In this document: positions 18,384 through 28,410 of the stretch, one piece after another
Numbering within the stretch: the first letter of the stretch is position 1
Layout: every line of letters begins with the position of its first letter
NCBI RefSeq assembly: GCF_016908975.1
Contig: NZ_JAFBEX010000008.1
Span: 1-64,000 of the forward strand
Direction of reading: 5' to 3'
Length of the DNA stretch: 64,000 nucleotides
From: Neobacillus cucumis
Lineage (GTDB): Bacteria; Bacillota; Bacilli; Bacillales; Cytobacillaceae
Notes under the pieces: generated by a model
What the model saw: only the letters and a program-made list of their open reading frames with translations
Databases searched by the model: none
Told to the model about the DNA's origin: nothing
Made by a program: the position numbers and the translations under genes

Positions 18384-19218
18384 AGCGGATCACCTGAATC
18401 GGATCGATAAATTGATCACCTTTTTTAATCGCAAAATAATATTTACCTTTTGTCTTATCTTCACCTGCAGAGGTGGAAACCGTCCCAACGACTGTCCTCT
18501 TATTAACATATTCATACAATTTCACTTTAACATCATCCAAGTTGCCATACCATGTTTCTGACTGATCAGAGTGCTGGATGATGACTGTTTTGCCTATCCC
18601 ATCTTTTACACCTGCAAACGTCACAAGTCCATCATTTATCGCTTGGACCGCGGCACCTTTACCGGTTTCAATCATGATCCCCTGCCCATTCTTTTCGAAG
18701 TTTTCAAGAATTTTTCCCATCGCTGGTACGGCATAGTTCTGATTGTTTGCCACTGTTTTCTTATCTGAATTTTTATCCTCTGTAAAAGGCAGCAACGCTA
18801 AGGGTTTGCCGAACTTTTCCTCATACCAATTGGAGACAACCGCAAATTTAAAATCCTTGTCCATTTGACTGGTAATAAAATCCCTAGCCGGATTCAGTTT
18901 GGTTGTATGATTACGGAACAGTATCGCAACGGCTAAGAATAATAGTGCAGACGCCAAGATTTTGAAAAAGAAGACTTCTTTTTTAAAGAGTGGATGCCCA
19001 TCATCACCGCCTCCGCCTCCCGAAGAACTTACATACTTTAAATCATAATGGTCCTCATCACCACCCCCGCCTCCTGAAGGACTTAGATACTTTAAATCAT
19101 AATGGTCCTCATCACCAGGCCAGTTAATCTGATGCACAGGACTTTTTGAACTGACACCTTGTTCCTTTTTTCGTTTGGCGATTCGCCGCCGAATTTCTTC
19201 TGGAGTAGACCGCGACAT
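18376..19218 (-). CDS. spoIVFA: SpoIVFA, regulator of SpoIVFB
   Basis: A single-pass membrane protein that tethers and inhibits SpoIVFB with BofC and is cleaved by SpoIVB. The 280-aa product has a basic N terminus, one membrane helix (about 88-107), and a C-terminal LytM/M23-like domain (about 190-280) that looks catalytically degenerate. Unusual is a duplicated acidic segment between about residues 35 and 75: GDEDHYDLKYLSPSGGGGG is followed directly by a near copy. The duplication is also visible in the DNA at about 19008-19110. It is first in the spoIVFA-spoIVFB pair. Confidence 0.92.
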   Translation of the reverse strand: MSRSTPEEIRRRIAKRKKEQGVSSKSPVHQINWPGDEDHYDLKYLSPSGGGGGDEDHYDLKYVSSSGGGGGDDGHPLFKKEVFFFKILASALLFLAVAILFRNHTTKLNPARDFITSQMDKDFKFAVVSNWYEEKFGKPLALLPFTEDKNSDKKTVANNQNYAVPAMGKILENFEKNGQGIMIETGKGAAVQAINDGLVTFAGVKDGIGKTVIIQHSDQSETWYGNLDDVKVKLYEYVNKRTVVGTVSTSAGEDKTKGKYYFAIKKGDQFIDPIQVIRFE

Positions 19219-19261
19219 ACCATCAACCCTTTTCCCACTTTTTGTACAAGTTTATGAGGGA

Positions 19262-19435
19262 GAATCTGAGAGTATGACAACAAAAGCGGAAGCGACCGTT
19301 TAGCGGCGTATGGCCTGGAGTGTTTCGACTGAGATAAAGAAACACGGTGAGCTCTAGAGAATCGATGTTGACTTATCGTAGGGAGAAGCATGAAGGACAC
19401 TAGCCGTTGGGCGTTGGAGCTGGACGTAGAAAAGC
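19262..19435. repeat. Repeat-like GC-rich intergenic segment (single copy here)
   Basis: The segment starts AAGCGGAAGCGACCG and has higher GC than the flanking DNA. It contains the hairpin GTGTTTC...GAAACAC (about 19319-19345) and the block GGACACTAGCCGTTGGGCG. Composition resembles the dispersed non-coding elements of Bacillaceae, but no second copy is present in this window. No gene is supported. Confidence 0.45.
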
Positions 19436-19529
19436 CCGTCCATTATTTATTAAAGGGTACTTGAATGTTTTAGATAAAACTCACTCCCCTTTAAATAAGA
19501 TTTCTTGTCCTTAATCGTGTAAGCAGCGA

Positions 19530-19735
19530 AAGTGAAATAAGCGGAGATTTTCCGTTTAGATGTAGCATGGAGCTCGTTTCGGGGTAAATAAGCGGAAGAT
19601 TTCCGGTTATGCAAAGCAAAATTCCCTATTTTCGCATTTTTCGAGTCAATAGGCGGAATCTCTCCGTCTATTTAAGCCTTTTTTAATAATAATTCCTAAT
19701 TAAGCGGAATTTTTCCGTTTATTTATCAGATCGGT
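19530..19735. repeat. Intergenic word cluster, AAGCGGAA-TTTCCGTTT vocabulary
   Basis: Four to five small dyads of the form AAGCGGA(N)TTTCCGTTTA are spread over about 200 bases: AAGCGGAGATTTTCCGTTTA, AAGCGGAAGATTTCCGGTTA, AGGCGGAATCTCTCCGTCTA and AAGCGGAATTTTTCCGTTTA. Each is nearly self-complementary. The same vocabulary recurs at 61908-62095. It fills the 693-bp spoIVFA-minD gap along with the preceding segment. Confidence 0.8.
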
Positions 19736-19810
19736 TGCTAAACCTGATCCCGCGTCAATTGTTATGTCAAAGTTAATGAAATTTCATAGAAAATCTTGAT
19801 AAAAAACAGA

Positions 19811-19840
19811 AAAAGACGTATGCCAATCCATACGTCAATT
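19811..19840 (-). terminator. Terminator downstream of minD
   Basis: On the minus strand GACGTATG-GATTGG-CATACGTC is followed by TTTTTCTG. It lies about 75 bases after the minD stop. Confidence 0.88.
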
Positions 19841-19911
19841 CTTGTGTCTTTAAATAAAAAAGTACCCGAAAACGGAACCATTTAATTATTTATACGGACA
19901 GTCTACTAAAA

Positions 19912-20715
19912 TTATCTAACACCAAAGAACTTTTTAAGTTTGGTAAAAACACCTTTGTTGGCTTCCTCAAGCGACTGCAACGGAATCGATTCCCCAAGAA
20001 TTCTTCTAGCAATATTCCGGTAAGCAATCGATGCCTTACTATTTGGATTTAAAGCAATCGGCTCGCCATGATTGGAGGCTTTAATGACCTCTTCATCGTC
20101 GGCCACAATTCCGATTAGCTCAATCGATAAATGCTGGGCGATCTCATCAATATCAAGCATATCGCCGCTCTTCATCATATGATTGCGAATCCGGTTAACG
20201 ACTAAGCGTGGCGCTTCCATATGACTTTGCTTTTCTAGTAAACCAATAATTCGGTCCGCATCACGTACAGCAGAAACCTCAGGTGTTGTGACGACAATCG
20301 CCTTATCAGCCCCTGAGATGGCATTTTGGAACCCTTGCTCAATACCGGCAGGACAATCAATGATGATATAATCATAGTCTTGTTTTAAATCCGTAATCAA
20401 TTCTTTCATTTGCTCAGGTGTAACAGCAGATTTATCCACGGTTTGTGCTGCCGGAAGTAAAAATAATAAACCGTCAAAACGTTTATCTTTTACTAAGGCC
20501 TGGTGAATTTTACATCTTTTTTCTACAACATCAACCAGGTCATAAATGATTCGATTCTCTAATCCCATTACAACATCCAAGTTTCGAAGACCGATGTCTG
20601 TATCTACTAAGCATACCTTTTTACCTTGAAGGGCTAAAGAAGTGCCTATATTAGCAGTAGTAGTGGTTTTTCCCACTCCGCCCTTACCGGATGTAATTAC
20701 GATTGCCTCTCCCAC
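19912..20715 (-). CDS. minD: Septum site-determining ATPase MinD
   Basis: A membrane-associated Walker-type ATPase that recruits MinC to block division at the poles. The 267-aa product has the deviant Walker A GKGGVGKTTTTANIG at the N terminus, the DTDIGLRNLD segment, Walker B YDYIIIDCPAG, and a C-terminal amphipathic membrane-targeting helix (TKLKKFFGVR). minC ends two bases upstream, so the two are translated together. Standard length. Confidence 0.97.
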   Translation of the reverse strand: MGEAIVITSGKGGVGKTTTTANIGTSLALQGKKVCLVDTDIGLRNLDVVMGLENRIIYDLVDVVEKRCKIHQALVKDKRFDGLLFLLPAAQTVDKSAVTPEQMKELITDLKQDYDYIIIDCPAGIEQGFQNAISGADKAIVVTTPEVSAVRDADRIIGLLEKQSHMEAPRLVVNRIRNHMMKSGDMLDIDEIAQHLSIELIGIVADDEEVIKASNHGEPIALNPNSKASIAYRNIARRILGESIPLQSLEEANKGVFTKLKKFFGVR

Positions 20716-20717
20716 GC

Positions 20718-21398
20718 TTAAAGTCCCCCTTCGAATCTATTTAAATTAGGCCTTAAATGAACTAAAACTTGTAATCTATCAACAATGATTTTCCGGTTCT
20801 CATCTATGTATGCACATTCCATTTCCCGCGATTCATTGTTTTCTGCATGATCCGGTGCATGATCAATTTGTTCACTGATCCTTAGCTGTGATGGTTTCAT
20901 GCTAGACGCAACTATGACTGCCTCCTCATTGCCAAAGCAGCCAGCATGTGCCATACCTTTTAAGGTTCCCATGATAAAAATATTTCCGCCGGCGATAACT
21001 GTACCTCCAGGATTCACATCACCAATTAATAATAAATCACCAGGGGCTTCCAGCACTTGCCCTGAACGAATAATTTTTGAAACCGTCTTTACCTCATTTG
21101 CCGTCCTTACCTGTTCCGCTTCTTCCAGCGTAATGACATTGGAAACAATATCATCGACCATTAAATTCTTTTTCTCGCGGATTAAATTATTTAATTCTTC
21201 GCGCTGCTCTATGCTTAAATAGCGGTTGCCTACATTTACTTTTACATAAATATAATGACGGTCATCCTCTATCCGGGAGTTTGCTGATAGCTTTTGATCC
21301 AGTTCCTTTTTCAGCTCTTCAAATGAACATGTATCATCAAGATGAAGGACAAGGCCTTCCTTCGTACCTTTTATTGTAACATTTTGCCGCTTTTTCAT
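20718..21398 (-). CDS. minC: Septum site-determining protein MinC
   Basis: An FtsZ assembly inhibitor working with MinD. The 226-aa product has an N-terminal inhibitory domain (about 1-100) and the C-terminal beta-helix (about 105-215) with [19 protein letters not shown], the dimer and MinD contact. It follows a terminator-like hairpin downstream of mreD, so minCD probably has its own promoter. Confidence 0.96.
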   Translation of the reverse strand: MKKRQNVTIKGTKEGLVLHLDDTCSFEELKKELDQKLSANSRIEDDRHYIYVKVNVGNRYLSIEQREELNNLIREKKNLMVDDIVSNVITLEEAEQVRTANEVKTVSKIIRSGQVLEAPGDLLLIGDVNPGGTVIAGGNIFIMGTLKGMAHAGCFGNEEAVIVASSMKPSQLRISEQIDHAPDHAENNESREMECAYIDENRKIIVDRLQVLVHLRPNLNRFEGGL

Positions 21399-21431
21399 GG
21401 AGAACTTTTCACCTCATAATCAAAAAAACAA

Positions 21432-21465
21432 TTTGGGAATAAGCAGTCCTGCCACTTATTCCAAA
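21432..21465 (-). terminator. Terminator between mreD and minC
   Basis: TTTGGAATAAG and CTTATTCCCAAA pair with one bulge around an 11-base loop, followed on the minus strand by TTGTTTTTTTG. Confidence 0.72.
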
Positions 21466-21533
21466 TAAAAAACACAGTCCTTTATTAAAAATTCGACACG
21501 TACGGTTTATTCTCCTTTTTTAAAAAAAGAAAA

Positions 21534-22052
21534 CTATTCAGCCCTTAGTGCTTCACTATGTTTCTCAAATAGTCTTCTTAGTGGGTAACCCGCAATAATT
21601 ACGAAAAGAGTATTTAAAATAAGCGTTGGATAAAAGCGCAAATTGAGAAATTTCATAAAATCCATGTCCGTAACATTGATGAGGTGGTCCATTTCATATA
21701 CACCCACTTCTAATAAAGCAATCGCTACAATGGTTATGATAATAGAAACCAAAAAATTGCTTTGCAAGATATTCAACATTTTGGATGCTAAATAGCAGAC
21801 GAATGGATAAAGAAAAAAGTAAATTCCAATAATTTCAACGTAGACAACATCAAATAAAAGCCCAAAAACGGCCCCATAAATAATCCCCTGTTTTTGACCA
21901 ACAAAAATAGTGAGAAAAACACAGGCTGCAAAAAGAAAGTGTGGGGCAATGATTTTATTTCCACCAAAAAGATCATCTGGAACATATTGTACATATAAAC
22001 TCTCTAAAATAAATAAAAACAGAAACAAAAGGGGAAGAAGCAATTTTTTCAT
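21534..22052 (-). CDS. mreD: Rod shape-determining protein MreD
   Basis: An integral membrane partner of MreB and MreC in the lateral wall elongation complex. The 172-aa product has about five hydrophobic segments, typical of MreD, with a short basic C terminus. The start is two bases after the mreC stop. It is the last gene of mreBCD. Confidence 0.93.
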   Translation of the reverse strand: MKKLLLPLLFLFLFILESLYVQYVPDDLFGGNKIIAPHFLFAACVFLTIFVGQKQGIIYGAVFGLLFDVVYVEIIGIYFFLYPFVCYLASKMLNILQSNFLVSIIITIVAIALLEVGVYEMDHLINVTDMDFMKFLNLRFYPTLILNTLFVIIAGYPLRRLFEKHSEALRAE

Positions 22053-22054
22053 GA

Positions 22055-22930
22055 CTACTCCCCCGTCCCTGTTGTAGTTGACGTATCACTAGCTGTCGCC
22101 ATACTTCTTTTTGTCACGATGACTGTTTTAATATCATAGAAATCAGCCCCTGGTTTTACCAAAGCCGTTAGGTTTAATCCATATTGATCCTGCTTTACTT
22201 CCACTACTTTCCCGATCATTAAGCCCTTAGGAAACACATCTCCTAACCCAGAGGTAATGACGGTTTGCCCTTTTTGAATATCAGCACCTGCAGGGATTGC
22301 TTTAACTTGGAGTAAATTTTTCTCACTATCATAGCCTTCTACTAGTCCATATACATTGGTCTTTCCTTGTACAATAGCGGAAATTCGGTTCTTCGGATCC
22401 ATGGAACTCAACAGTTGAACGGTTGAGCTAAATTGGGTAACACTTTTCACTTTACCAATCAGGCCGTTGGCTGTGACAACTGCCATATCTTTCTTGACTC
22501 CGTTTAATTTACCTTTGTCGATTATAATCATTTCATGCCAACGATCAGGGTTTCTTCCAATCACAGTAGCTGGAAGTGGTTCATAGTCTCGCAGGGTCTT
22601 TTTTTCACCAAGAACAGCACGCAAATCTTGATTGTCTTGCTTAAGCTCCTGAACTTGAGCTTCAAGGCTGGCAAGATTTTCAACACGTGATTTTAATTCC
22701 TTATTCTCTTGGTATGTAGTAGTAAGGTCCTGGAGATTTTCAAAAAAGCCTGCAACATAGTTGGTAGGCTTTGAAACCAAGGATTGGACCCAGCCGGTTG
22801 TATCTTTGATAAATTGCTCCGGCCAGGTTAGTTTGCTTCTCTCCCTTAAAGAAAACCCAATCAATGCCACGAGAACAATAATGCTGACAAGCAAAATAAT
22901 CAGTCGTTTATTCATAAAGAACTGTGGCAT
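22055..22930 (-). CDS. mreC: Rod shape-determining protein MreC
   Basis: A bitopic scaffold protein. The 291-aa product has an N-terminal membrane helix (about 8-26), a coiled coil (about 65-105, ENKELKSRVENLASLEAQ), then the periplasm-side beta domains with VIGRNPDRWHEMIIIDKG. The Ser/Thr-rich tail after residue 275 is variable in the family. AGAGGTG precedes the ATG. Confidence 0.95.
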   Translation of the reverse strand: MPQFFMNKRLIILLVSIIVLVALIGFSLRERSKLTWPEQFIKDTTGWVQSLVSKPTNYVAGFFENLQDLTTTYQENKELKSRVENLASLEAQVQELKQDNQDLRAVLGEKKTLRDYEPLPATVIGRNPDRWHEMIIIDKGKLNGVKKDMAVVTANGLIGKVKSVTQFSSTVQLLSSMDPKNRISAIVQGKTNVYGLVEGYDSEKNLLQVKAIPAGADIQKGQTVITSGLGDVFPKGLMIGKVVEVKQDQYGLNLTALVKPGADFYDIKTVIVTKRSMATASDTSTTTGTGE

Positions 22931-22989
22931 GATTATACACCTCTTTTTTCCTATAAAAATAAGAATATTAACGTCTCTTAAACCTGTTA

Positions 22990-24069
<1,080 letters not shown>

Positions 24070-24171
24070 TCATTTACCATGTCTTTTTTCGTAAAAATTA
24101 ACTAGTCCTTAAAAAACAATCCTAAAAAATCATACCCAATACATAACCTAACGTCAAATAAAATCCTATTG

Positions 24172-24861
24172 TTATAAATATCCTTTTTCCTTTAAACTCA
24201 CAAACTTGTTTTCGCCGATGATTAGATGGTCAAGAAGGTCTATTCCAATAATCTTTCCACACTCCACTAGCCGCTTAGTAACCTCTATGTCTTCGCGGCT
24301 CGGAGTGGGATCCCCTGAAGGATGATTATGCAGGGCAATAATCGATGCCGCTGACCGCTTTAGGGCTTCACGGAAAACTTCCCTAGGGTGGACAATTGAG
24401 GCATTTAAACTGCCAATAAAAACCGTTTGTTTATGGATGACTTGATTTTTGGTGTTTAAAAATAAACAAACAAAATGTTCCTGGGTCAAAAAACGCATGT
24501 CGTTCATGACATACTTTGCCCCGTCCTCTGGAGAGCGGATAACATAACGGTCCGTGAAATTAAGATTGGCAATTCTACGACCAATTTCAACCGCTGCGAG
24601 AATCTGGATGGCCTTTGCCGCCCCAATCCCTTTGATTTCGGTCATTTCTTCTAATGTCGCACTCTTTAGTAAGCGCAAGCCTTCAAAATGCGTTAAGAGA
24701 CGATTGGATAATTGCAAGACCGATTCATCTTTCGTTCCGGTTCGAAGCAGGATCGCAATCAATTCATGATTGGATAAACTTTGAGGACCATGGTTAATAA
24801 ACCGCTCTCTAGGCCTTTCATCCTGCGGAAAATCACGGATCATTAAGTTATTAGTGGACAC
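24172..24861 (-). CDS. radC: RadC family protein (JAB/MPN metalloprotein)
   Basis: A 229-aa protein with an N-terminal helix-hairpin-helix region (ATLEEMTEIKGIGAAKAIQI) and a C-terminal JAB/MPN domain with the metal motif HNHPSGDPTPSRED. RadC was once linked to recombinational repair, a role now doubted; biochemical function is unsettled. GGGAGG precedes the ATG. It lies 33 bases after maf, in the usual maf-radC-mreB order. Confidence 0.94.
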   Translation of the reverse strand: MSTNNLMIRDFPQDERPRERFINHGPQSLSNHELIAILLRTGTKDESVLQLSNRLLTHFEGLRLLKSATLEEMTEIKGIGAAKAIQILAAVEIGRRIANLNFTDRYVIRSPEDGAKYVMNDMRFLTQEHFVCLFLNTKNQVIHKQTVFIGSLNASIVHPREVFREALKRSAASIIALHNHPSGDPTPSREDIEVTKRLVECGKIIGIDLLDHLIIGENKFVSLKEKGYL

Positions 24862-24893
24862 ATAATTTCCTCCCTTTTTCTTGGGAGTCCTTT

Positions 24894-25466
24894 CTAATAT
24901 GGCAACTGGTAGCCTGCCTTCTTCAATTCTCTAATGGTCCTTGCAACAGGCAGACCGACAACCGCAAAATAATCTCCATTTATTTTTCTGACAAGCATAC
25001 TCCCAAGCTTTTGGATTCCATAGGCACCTGCTTTATCAAACGGTTCACCACTTTGCACATAGGCGTTGATATCTTCATCTGTTAACTCCCAAAACCATAC
25101 TTCTGTTCTTTCAAAAAATTTCGTTATACCTGTAGCAGATAGAATCGCGACACCTGTGAACACTTCATGCTGTCGTCCTGCTAATCTTTTTAACATACTA
25201 ATGGCTTCTGCTTCGTCGGCTGGTTTCCCTAAAATTTGGTTGTCCGCAACCACCACCGTATCCGAGCCAATCACAAAGGCATCTGGATTCTTTTGAAAAA
25301 CAACCTGGGCTTTGCGCTCGGCTAACTCCATTACGACTTCCTCTGGAGTAAGTTTAGAATCAAAGCTTTCATCAACTTCACTGCTTGAAATCGAGAATGA
25401 TAAGCGGAGATTTTCTAGAAGTTCTTTTCGCCGTGGAGAAGAAGAGGCTAATATGAGGTTTTGCAT
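24894..25466 (-). CDS. maf: Maf nucleotide pyrophosphatase / septum inhibitor
   Basis: A house-cleaning nucleoside triphosphate pyrophosphatase (dTTP/UTP type) of the Maf family; overproduction blocks septation in B. subtilis. The 190-aa product has the N-terminal LASSSPRRKELL and the catalytic GSDTVV with later KPADEAEA. Standard length. Upstream of radC. Confidence 0.95.
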   Translation of the reverse strand: MQNLILASSSPRRKELLENLRLSFSISSSEVDESFDSKLTPEEVVMELAERKAQVVFQKNPDAFVIGSDTVVVADNQILGKPADEAEAISMLKRLAGRQHEVFTGVAILSATGITKFFERTEVWFWELTDEDINAYVQSGEPFDKAGAYGIQKLGSMLVRKINGDYFAVVGLPVARTIRELKKAGYQLPY

Positions 25467-25610
25467 TCAATCACCTTACCTTTTGACATTTTGTATAGGG
25501 AGATACATGTTAATCGTATCAGAAATGATAATGACAAACAATTTATATATCATTAAATTTTGAGGAAAAATGTAAAATTATGCAATTTTTTGTTCGACAA
25601 CCAGAAAAAA

Positions 25611-25640
25611 AGCCCTACCCATGTGGTAAGACTTATTTCC
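25611..25640 (-). terminator. Terminator after spoIIB
   Basis: On the minus strand AGTCTTACC-ACAT-GGGTAGGGCT, a stem with G-T pairs, is followed by seven T. Confidence 0.8.
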
Positions 25641-25663
25641 CGGAAAATATCAGCTATTGTCGA

Positions 25664-26764
25664 TTACAAGCTATAATATTCATTTAAGAAGTTTAATAGA
25701 TGCTGTTGTGCTTGACTTAGGCTCTTTGTACTTTTGGATTTTTGAAAACTATTAACTTTATCGACCGCGTTTGTTAATTCTGTTTTGATTTTCTTAACCT
25801 TCGCATTCTTTAGACCGCCCGTGTTTAATTGGTCCTCGATATCCGTTAACGACTTAGTAGTAGCATCTGATAGAGAATGATTTAATAGCGCTGTGGAAGT
25901 TGCTGCTGATAACACCTGATAAATTTCCGGAACCTTTTGCAACAAGGTTTTTTCTTTAGCATTTAGGCCGGTAACTTGTTTTTCATCAAGTGTAAGCGGC
26001 TTGGCAAAAACATCTCCGACACCATCTGCCTTATATTGGCTGCCTAGCGATTTAGCTGTTTCGATTGAATCAGCTACGCCAAGGAAGAGGTATTGCTTGT
26101 TATTCATTTCCATTAATTGTGATGGCACACCTTTTGAGGTTACATTATCAGAGGTTTCCTTTGCTCCGTCCTTTGAGAGAAAAACCCCGCCTTGGATGAC
26201 ATAGGTTGAGACTTGTTCCAATGTTACCCCATCTGTTTTAACGCCAGTGCTTTCCCCAGTTGTGGGTGTATTTTGTTGGACGGAAGTGGTTATGGTACCG
26301 GTTCCTGCCTTATCCGAAGGGTTTGATGTGACCAATTTCAACATCACAACACCAATCGTTGTACCAATTAAGATAGCAAAGGAAACAGAAATGAGAATGG
26401 GTACGATATTACGATCCTTTTTCTTTTTTGGATTTGTTGTAGTTGAAAAGGATGTTAATTTGGGGAGGCTGGTCTTTTTATTTTTTTTATGTCCTGCAAA
26501 TGTAAACTCTTCTATTGGTTGGTGAGAGGATTCCGGTAAAATCCAATCAAAACTTTCATCGACAGATTCCTGAGAGGCTGCCGTTTCTAAAAATACATCT
26601 GCCTCTTGTTGATCTAAAACCAGCTGTTCTGATTCTCCTTTTATCACTACCGGAGCCGATTCGATGATTGGTTCCAGGTCCATTTTCTTTGATTCTTCCA
26701 AATCATTTTTCGTGTCTCCATTTAATTTTATCGTGATTGTATTGCCTTTTTTAGGCTTGTCCAC
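25664..26764 (-). CDS. spoIIB: SpoIIB, engulfment-stage septal protein with SPOR-like domain
   Basis: SpoIIB localises to the sporulation septum and assists SpoIID/M/P during engulfment. The product (about 366 aa) has an acidic cytoplasmic N terminus, one membrane helix near 125-147 (PILISVSFAILIGTTIGVV), a Thr/Gly linker and a SPOR-type domain (about 185-260; YVIQGGVFLSKDGAKE). Sequence conservation is low, as usual for this protein; assignment rests on architecture and on position between maf and comC. GTG at 26764 is chosen because GAGGAG lies eight bases upstream. Confidence 0.85.
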   Translation of the reverse strand: MDKPKKGNTITIKLNGDTKNDLEESKKMDLEPIIESAPVVIKGESEQLVLDQQEADVFLETAASQESVDESFDWILPESSHQPIEEFTFAGHKKNKKTSLPKLTSFSTTTNPKKKKDRNIVPILISVSFAILIGTTIGVVMLKLVTSNPSDKAGTGTITTSVQQNTPTTGESTGVKTDGVTLEQVSTYVIQGGVFLSKDGAKETSDNVTSKGVPSQLMEMNNKQYLFLGVADSIETAKSLGSQYKADGVGDVFAKPLTLDEKQVTGLNAKEKTLLQKVPEIYQVLSAATSTALLNHSLSDATTKSLTDIEDQLNTGGLKNAKVKKIKTELTNAVDKVNSFQKSKSTKSLSQAQQHLLNFLNEYYSL

Positions 26765-26819
26765 TGCTCGCACTCCTCTCTCTTCGAAGGGTCATTGGGT
26801 TCATCCTAACATACAGGCA

Positions 26820-26853
26820 AAAAAAAATAACAAGACTTTTGTCGTCTTGTTAT
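26820..26853 (-). terminator. Terminator of the former pilus operon
   Basis: ATAACAAGAC and GTCTTGTTAT form a perfect 10-base stem, followed on the minus strand by nine T. It lies between the pilM remnant and spoIIB and would end the comC transcript. Confidence 0.92.
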
Positions 26854-26897
26854 GCCAGACTTTCGCCAAATTATTTGTACGTTCGCTAAGGTGGAAA

Positions 26898-27316
26898 CTA
26901 TGGCTGTGTTGTTGAAGTCGCAGGAAATTGAGTTAATGGATTATCTTTACCAGCCGATGCCCGGTCTAATTTATGATACAACCGGTAGAGTGAAAGCGGA
27001 GAGATATCTGCTGCGACTGGATTCACTTTTAAACGACTGAGCAGGTCAACATATTCCATGACATACTGCTCGGGTGCAGCAAATAATAGTAAATCCTTCG
27101 TCTTCCCATTATCCGTCAATGTATAATAGTCAAATATTTACAATGAATCAGAGTCGACAATCTTCCTGTCCGTAATAATTTCAGGGGGTAAGAAACGTTC
27201 CAGCCATCTTTGCGGTGTTGGCGAATTCTATGTTTTAATTCTATGAAGCGAATGGAATGGTCATTTATTACCAGGTTGATTATTCTATTTTTTGTTAAAA
27301 AGAGGGAAAATGCCAT
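26898..27316 (-). pseudogene. pilM pseudogene (type IV pilus assembly ATPase-like)
   Basis: The N-terminal part starts MAFSLFLTKNRIINLVINDH, typical of PilM. A frameshift follows: the continuation WLERFLPPEIITDRKIVD is in another frame and hits a stop. After an apparent deletion, the segment DYYTLTDNGKTKDLLLFAAPE and VNPVAADISPLSLYRLYH resumes, then the C-terminal half is missing. Three separate lesions make this a clear pseudogene. It lies just downstream of comC in what was the pil operon. Confidence 0.85.
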
Positions 27317-27343
27317 ATCTAAAAACCCCTTAATAAAGAATCC

Positions 27344-28093
27344 CTAATAGATAATTTTAAAATATAAGTCAATAAGCTCCGTACCCCAAAAATAGGCGGT
27401 CAAAGTTCCGGCAGCAATAAATGGTCCAAACGGAATTGGCTGTCTTCTTTTAACGATTCTAAGCAAAAGAGCCAAGCCACCAATTACTGATCCGTATAAA
27501 GTTGCGAGGAAGAATGATAAAAAGACGAGTTTAAATCCTACTACCAAACCAACTACTGCATATAGTTTGACATCACCAAAGCCCATTCCTCCCTTGCTGA
27601 CAATAGCGATAATAAGCAATAGGAGAAAGCCGGTGACTGCACCTAGCAGGCTGTCCCACCATGGGGATAACGGCCACATGAATCGCTCCAATAAAAAAAT
27701 CCCAGCAAACCAAAGCAAAATTTTATCAGGGATGATCATATAATGAATATCGGACACAATGATAATCATGAACATGGAAATGAATGTCAAGGCAACGACT
27801 AATTCTCCAGACCATCCAAAAACGGTTGGCGCTAAGGCAAAGAGGATTCCAGTTAATAGTTCAAAAGCTGGATAGATAGGAGAAATCCGCGACTGACAGC
27901 CGCGGCATTTCCCTTTTAGAAGCATATATGATAAAACCGGAATTAGTTCAAATGGTGTTAACTGATGCCCGCAAATCGGACATGCAGATCTGGGTGAGAT
28001 AATTGATTGCTTTACAGGAATCCGAAGACCCACAACGTTAAAAAAGGAACCGAGGAGTAAGCCATATATAAAAAGTATACAATACATTATCAA
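27344..28093 (-). CDS. comC: Prepilin peptidase ComC (A24 family)
   Basis: An integral membrane aspartyl protease and N-methyltransferase that processes type IV-like prepilins, including the competence pseudopilins ComGC-type. The 249-aa product has the N-terminal domain with zinc cysteines CPICGH and CRGCQ, and catalytic aspartates in DIHYMIIPD and the GFGDVK motif, with about seven membrane helices. A TTG at 28093 is well placed after GGAGGGG; ATG at 28087 is the alternative. It is the only intact gene of the decayed pil locus, consistent with continued need elsewhere. Confidence 0.94.
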   Translation of the reverse strand: MIMYCILFIYGLLLGSFFNVVGLRIPVKQSIISPRSACPICGHQLTPFELIPVLSYMLLKGKCRGCQSRISPIYPAFELLTGILFALAPTVFGWSGELVVALTFISMFMIIIVSDIHYMIIPDKILLWFAGIFLLERFMWPLSPWWDSLLGAVTGFLLLLIIAIVSKGGMGFGDVKLYAVVGLVVGFKLVFLSFFLATLYGSVIGGLALLLRIVKRRQPIPFGPFIAAGTLTAYFWGTELIDLYFKIIY

Positions 28094-28156
28094 TGATTAC
28101 CCCTCCAGTAAAATATTAAGAACTTTAGATTATAATTCAGATTCTGCTATAGTTTA

Positions 28157-28292
28157 TTATGAATCTGGTGCTGGCGCTTCTGGCGTTGCTGGCTCTGTTC
28201 CTACCGCATCTATACTGTCGATTTGATCGAGTGTTTTACCATCAACGGCGAGATATCTTTTGTCATCTTTATTTCTTAAGCCATATTCCTAA
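28157..28292 (-). pseudogene. Type IV pilin (prepilin) C-terminal remnant
   Basis: The minus strand reads YGLRNKDDKRYLAVDGKTLD and ends PATPEAPAPDS before a stop at 28157. This resembles the C-terminal tail of a Gram-positive type IV pilin. The N-terminal methylation motif and helix are missing, and an in-frame stop lies just upstream. It sits between pilC and comC remnants. Confidence 0.65.
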
Positions 28293-28327
28293 TATATTTT
28301 CTCTATGAGTATACAATAATTGACATC

Positions 28328-28363
28328 ATTGTGACAGAAGTTTTTATCATCTTCTGTCACAAT
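28328..28363. other. 13-bp perfect inverted repeat in the pil remnant
   Basis: ATTGTGACAGAAG and CTTCTGTCACAAT flank a 10-base AT-rich loop between the pilC end and the pilin remnant. There is no T tract on either strand. It may be an old processing hairpin between pil genes. Confidence 0.7.
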
Positions 28364-28410
28364 TTATGGATATTTGTAATCTTTGTTAGAATTTCGTAAT
28401 AAATAGACAT

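Noticed and set aside
19092..19400. 102-codon minus-strand frame upstream of spoIVFA
   Set aside because: It overlaps spoIVFA in another frame and the repeat-like segment; no homology is recognisable.
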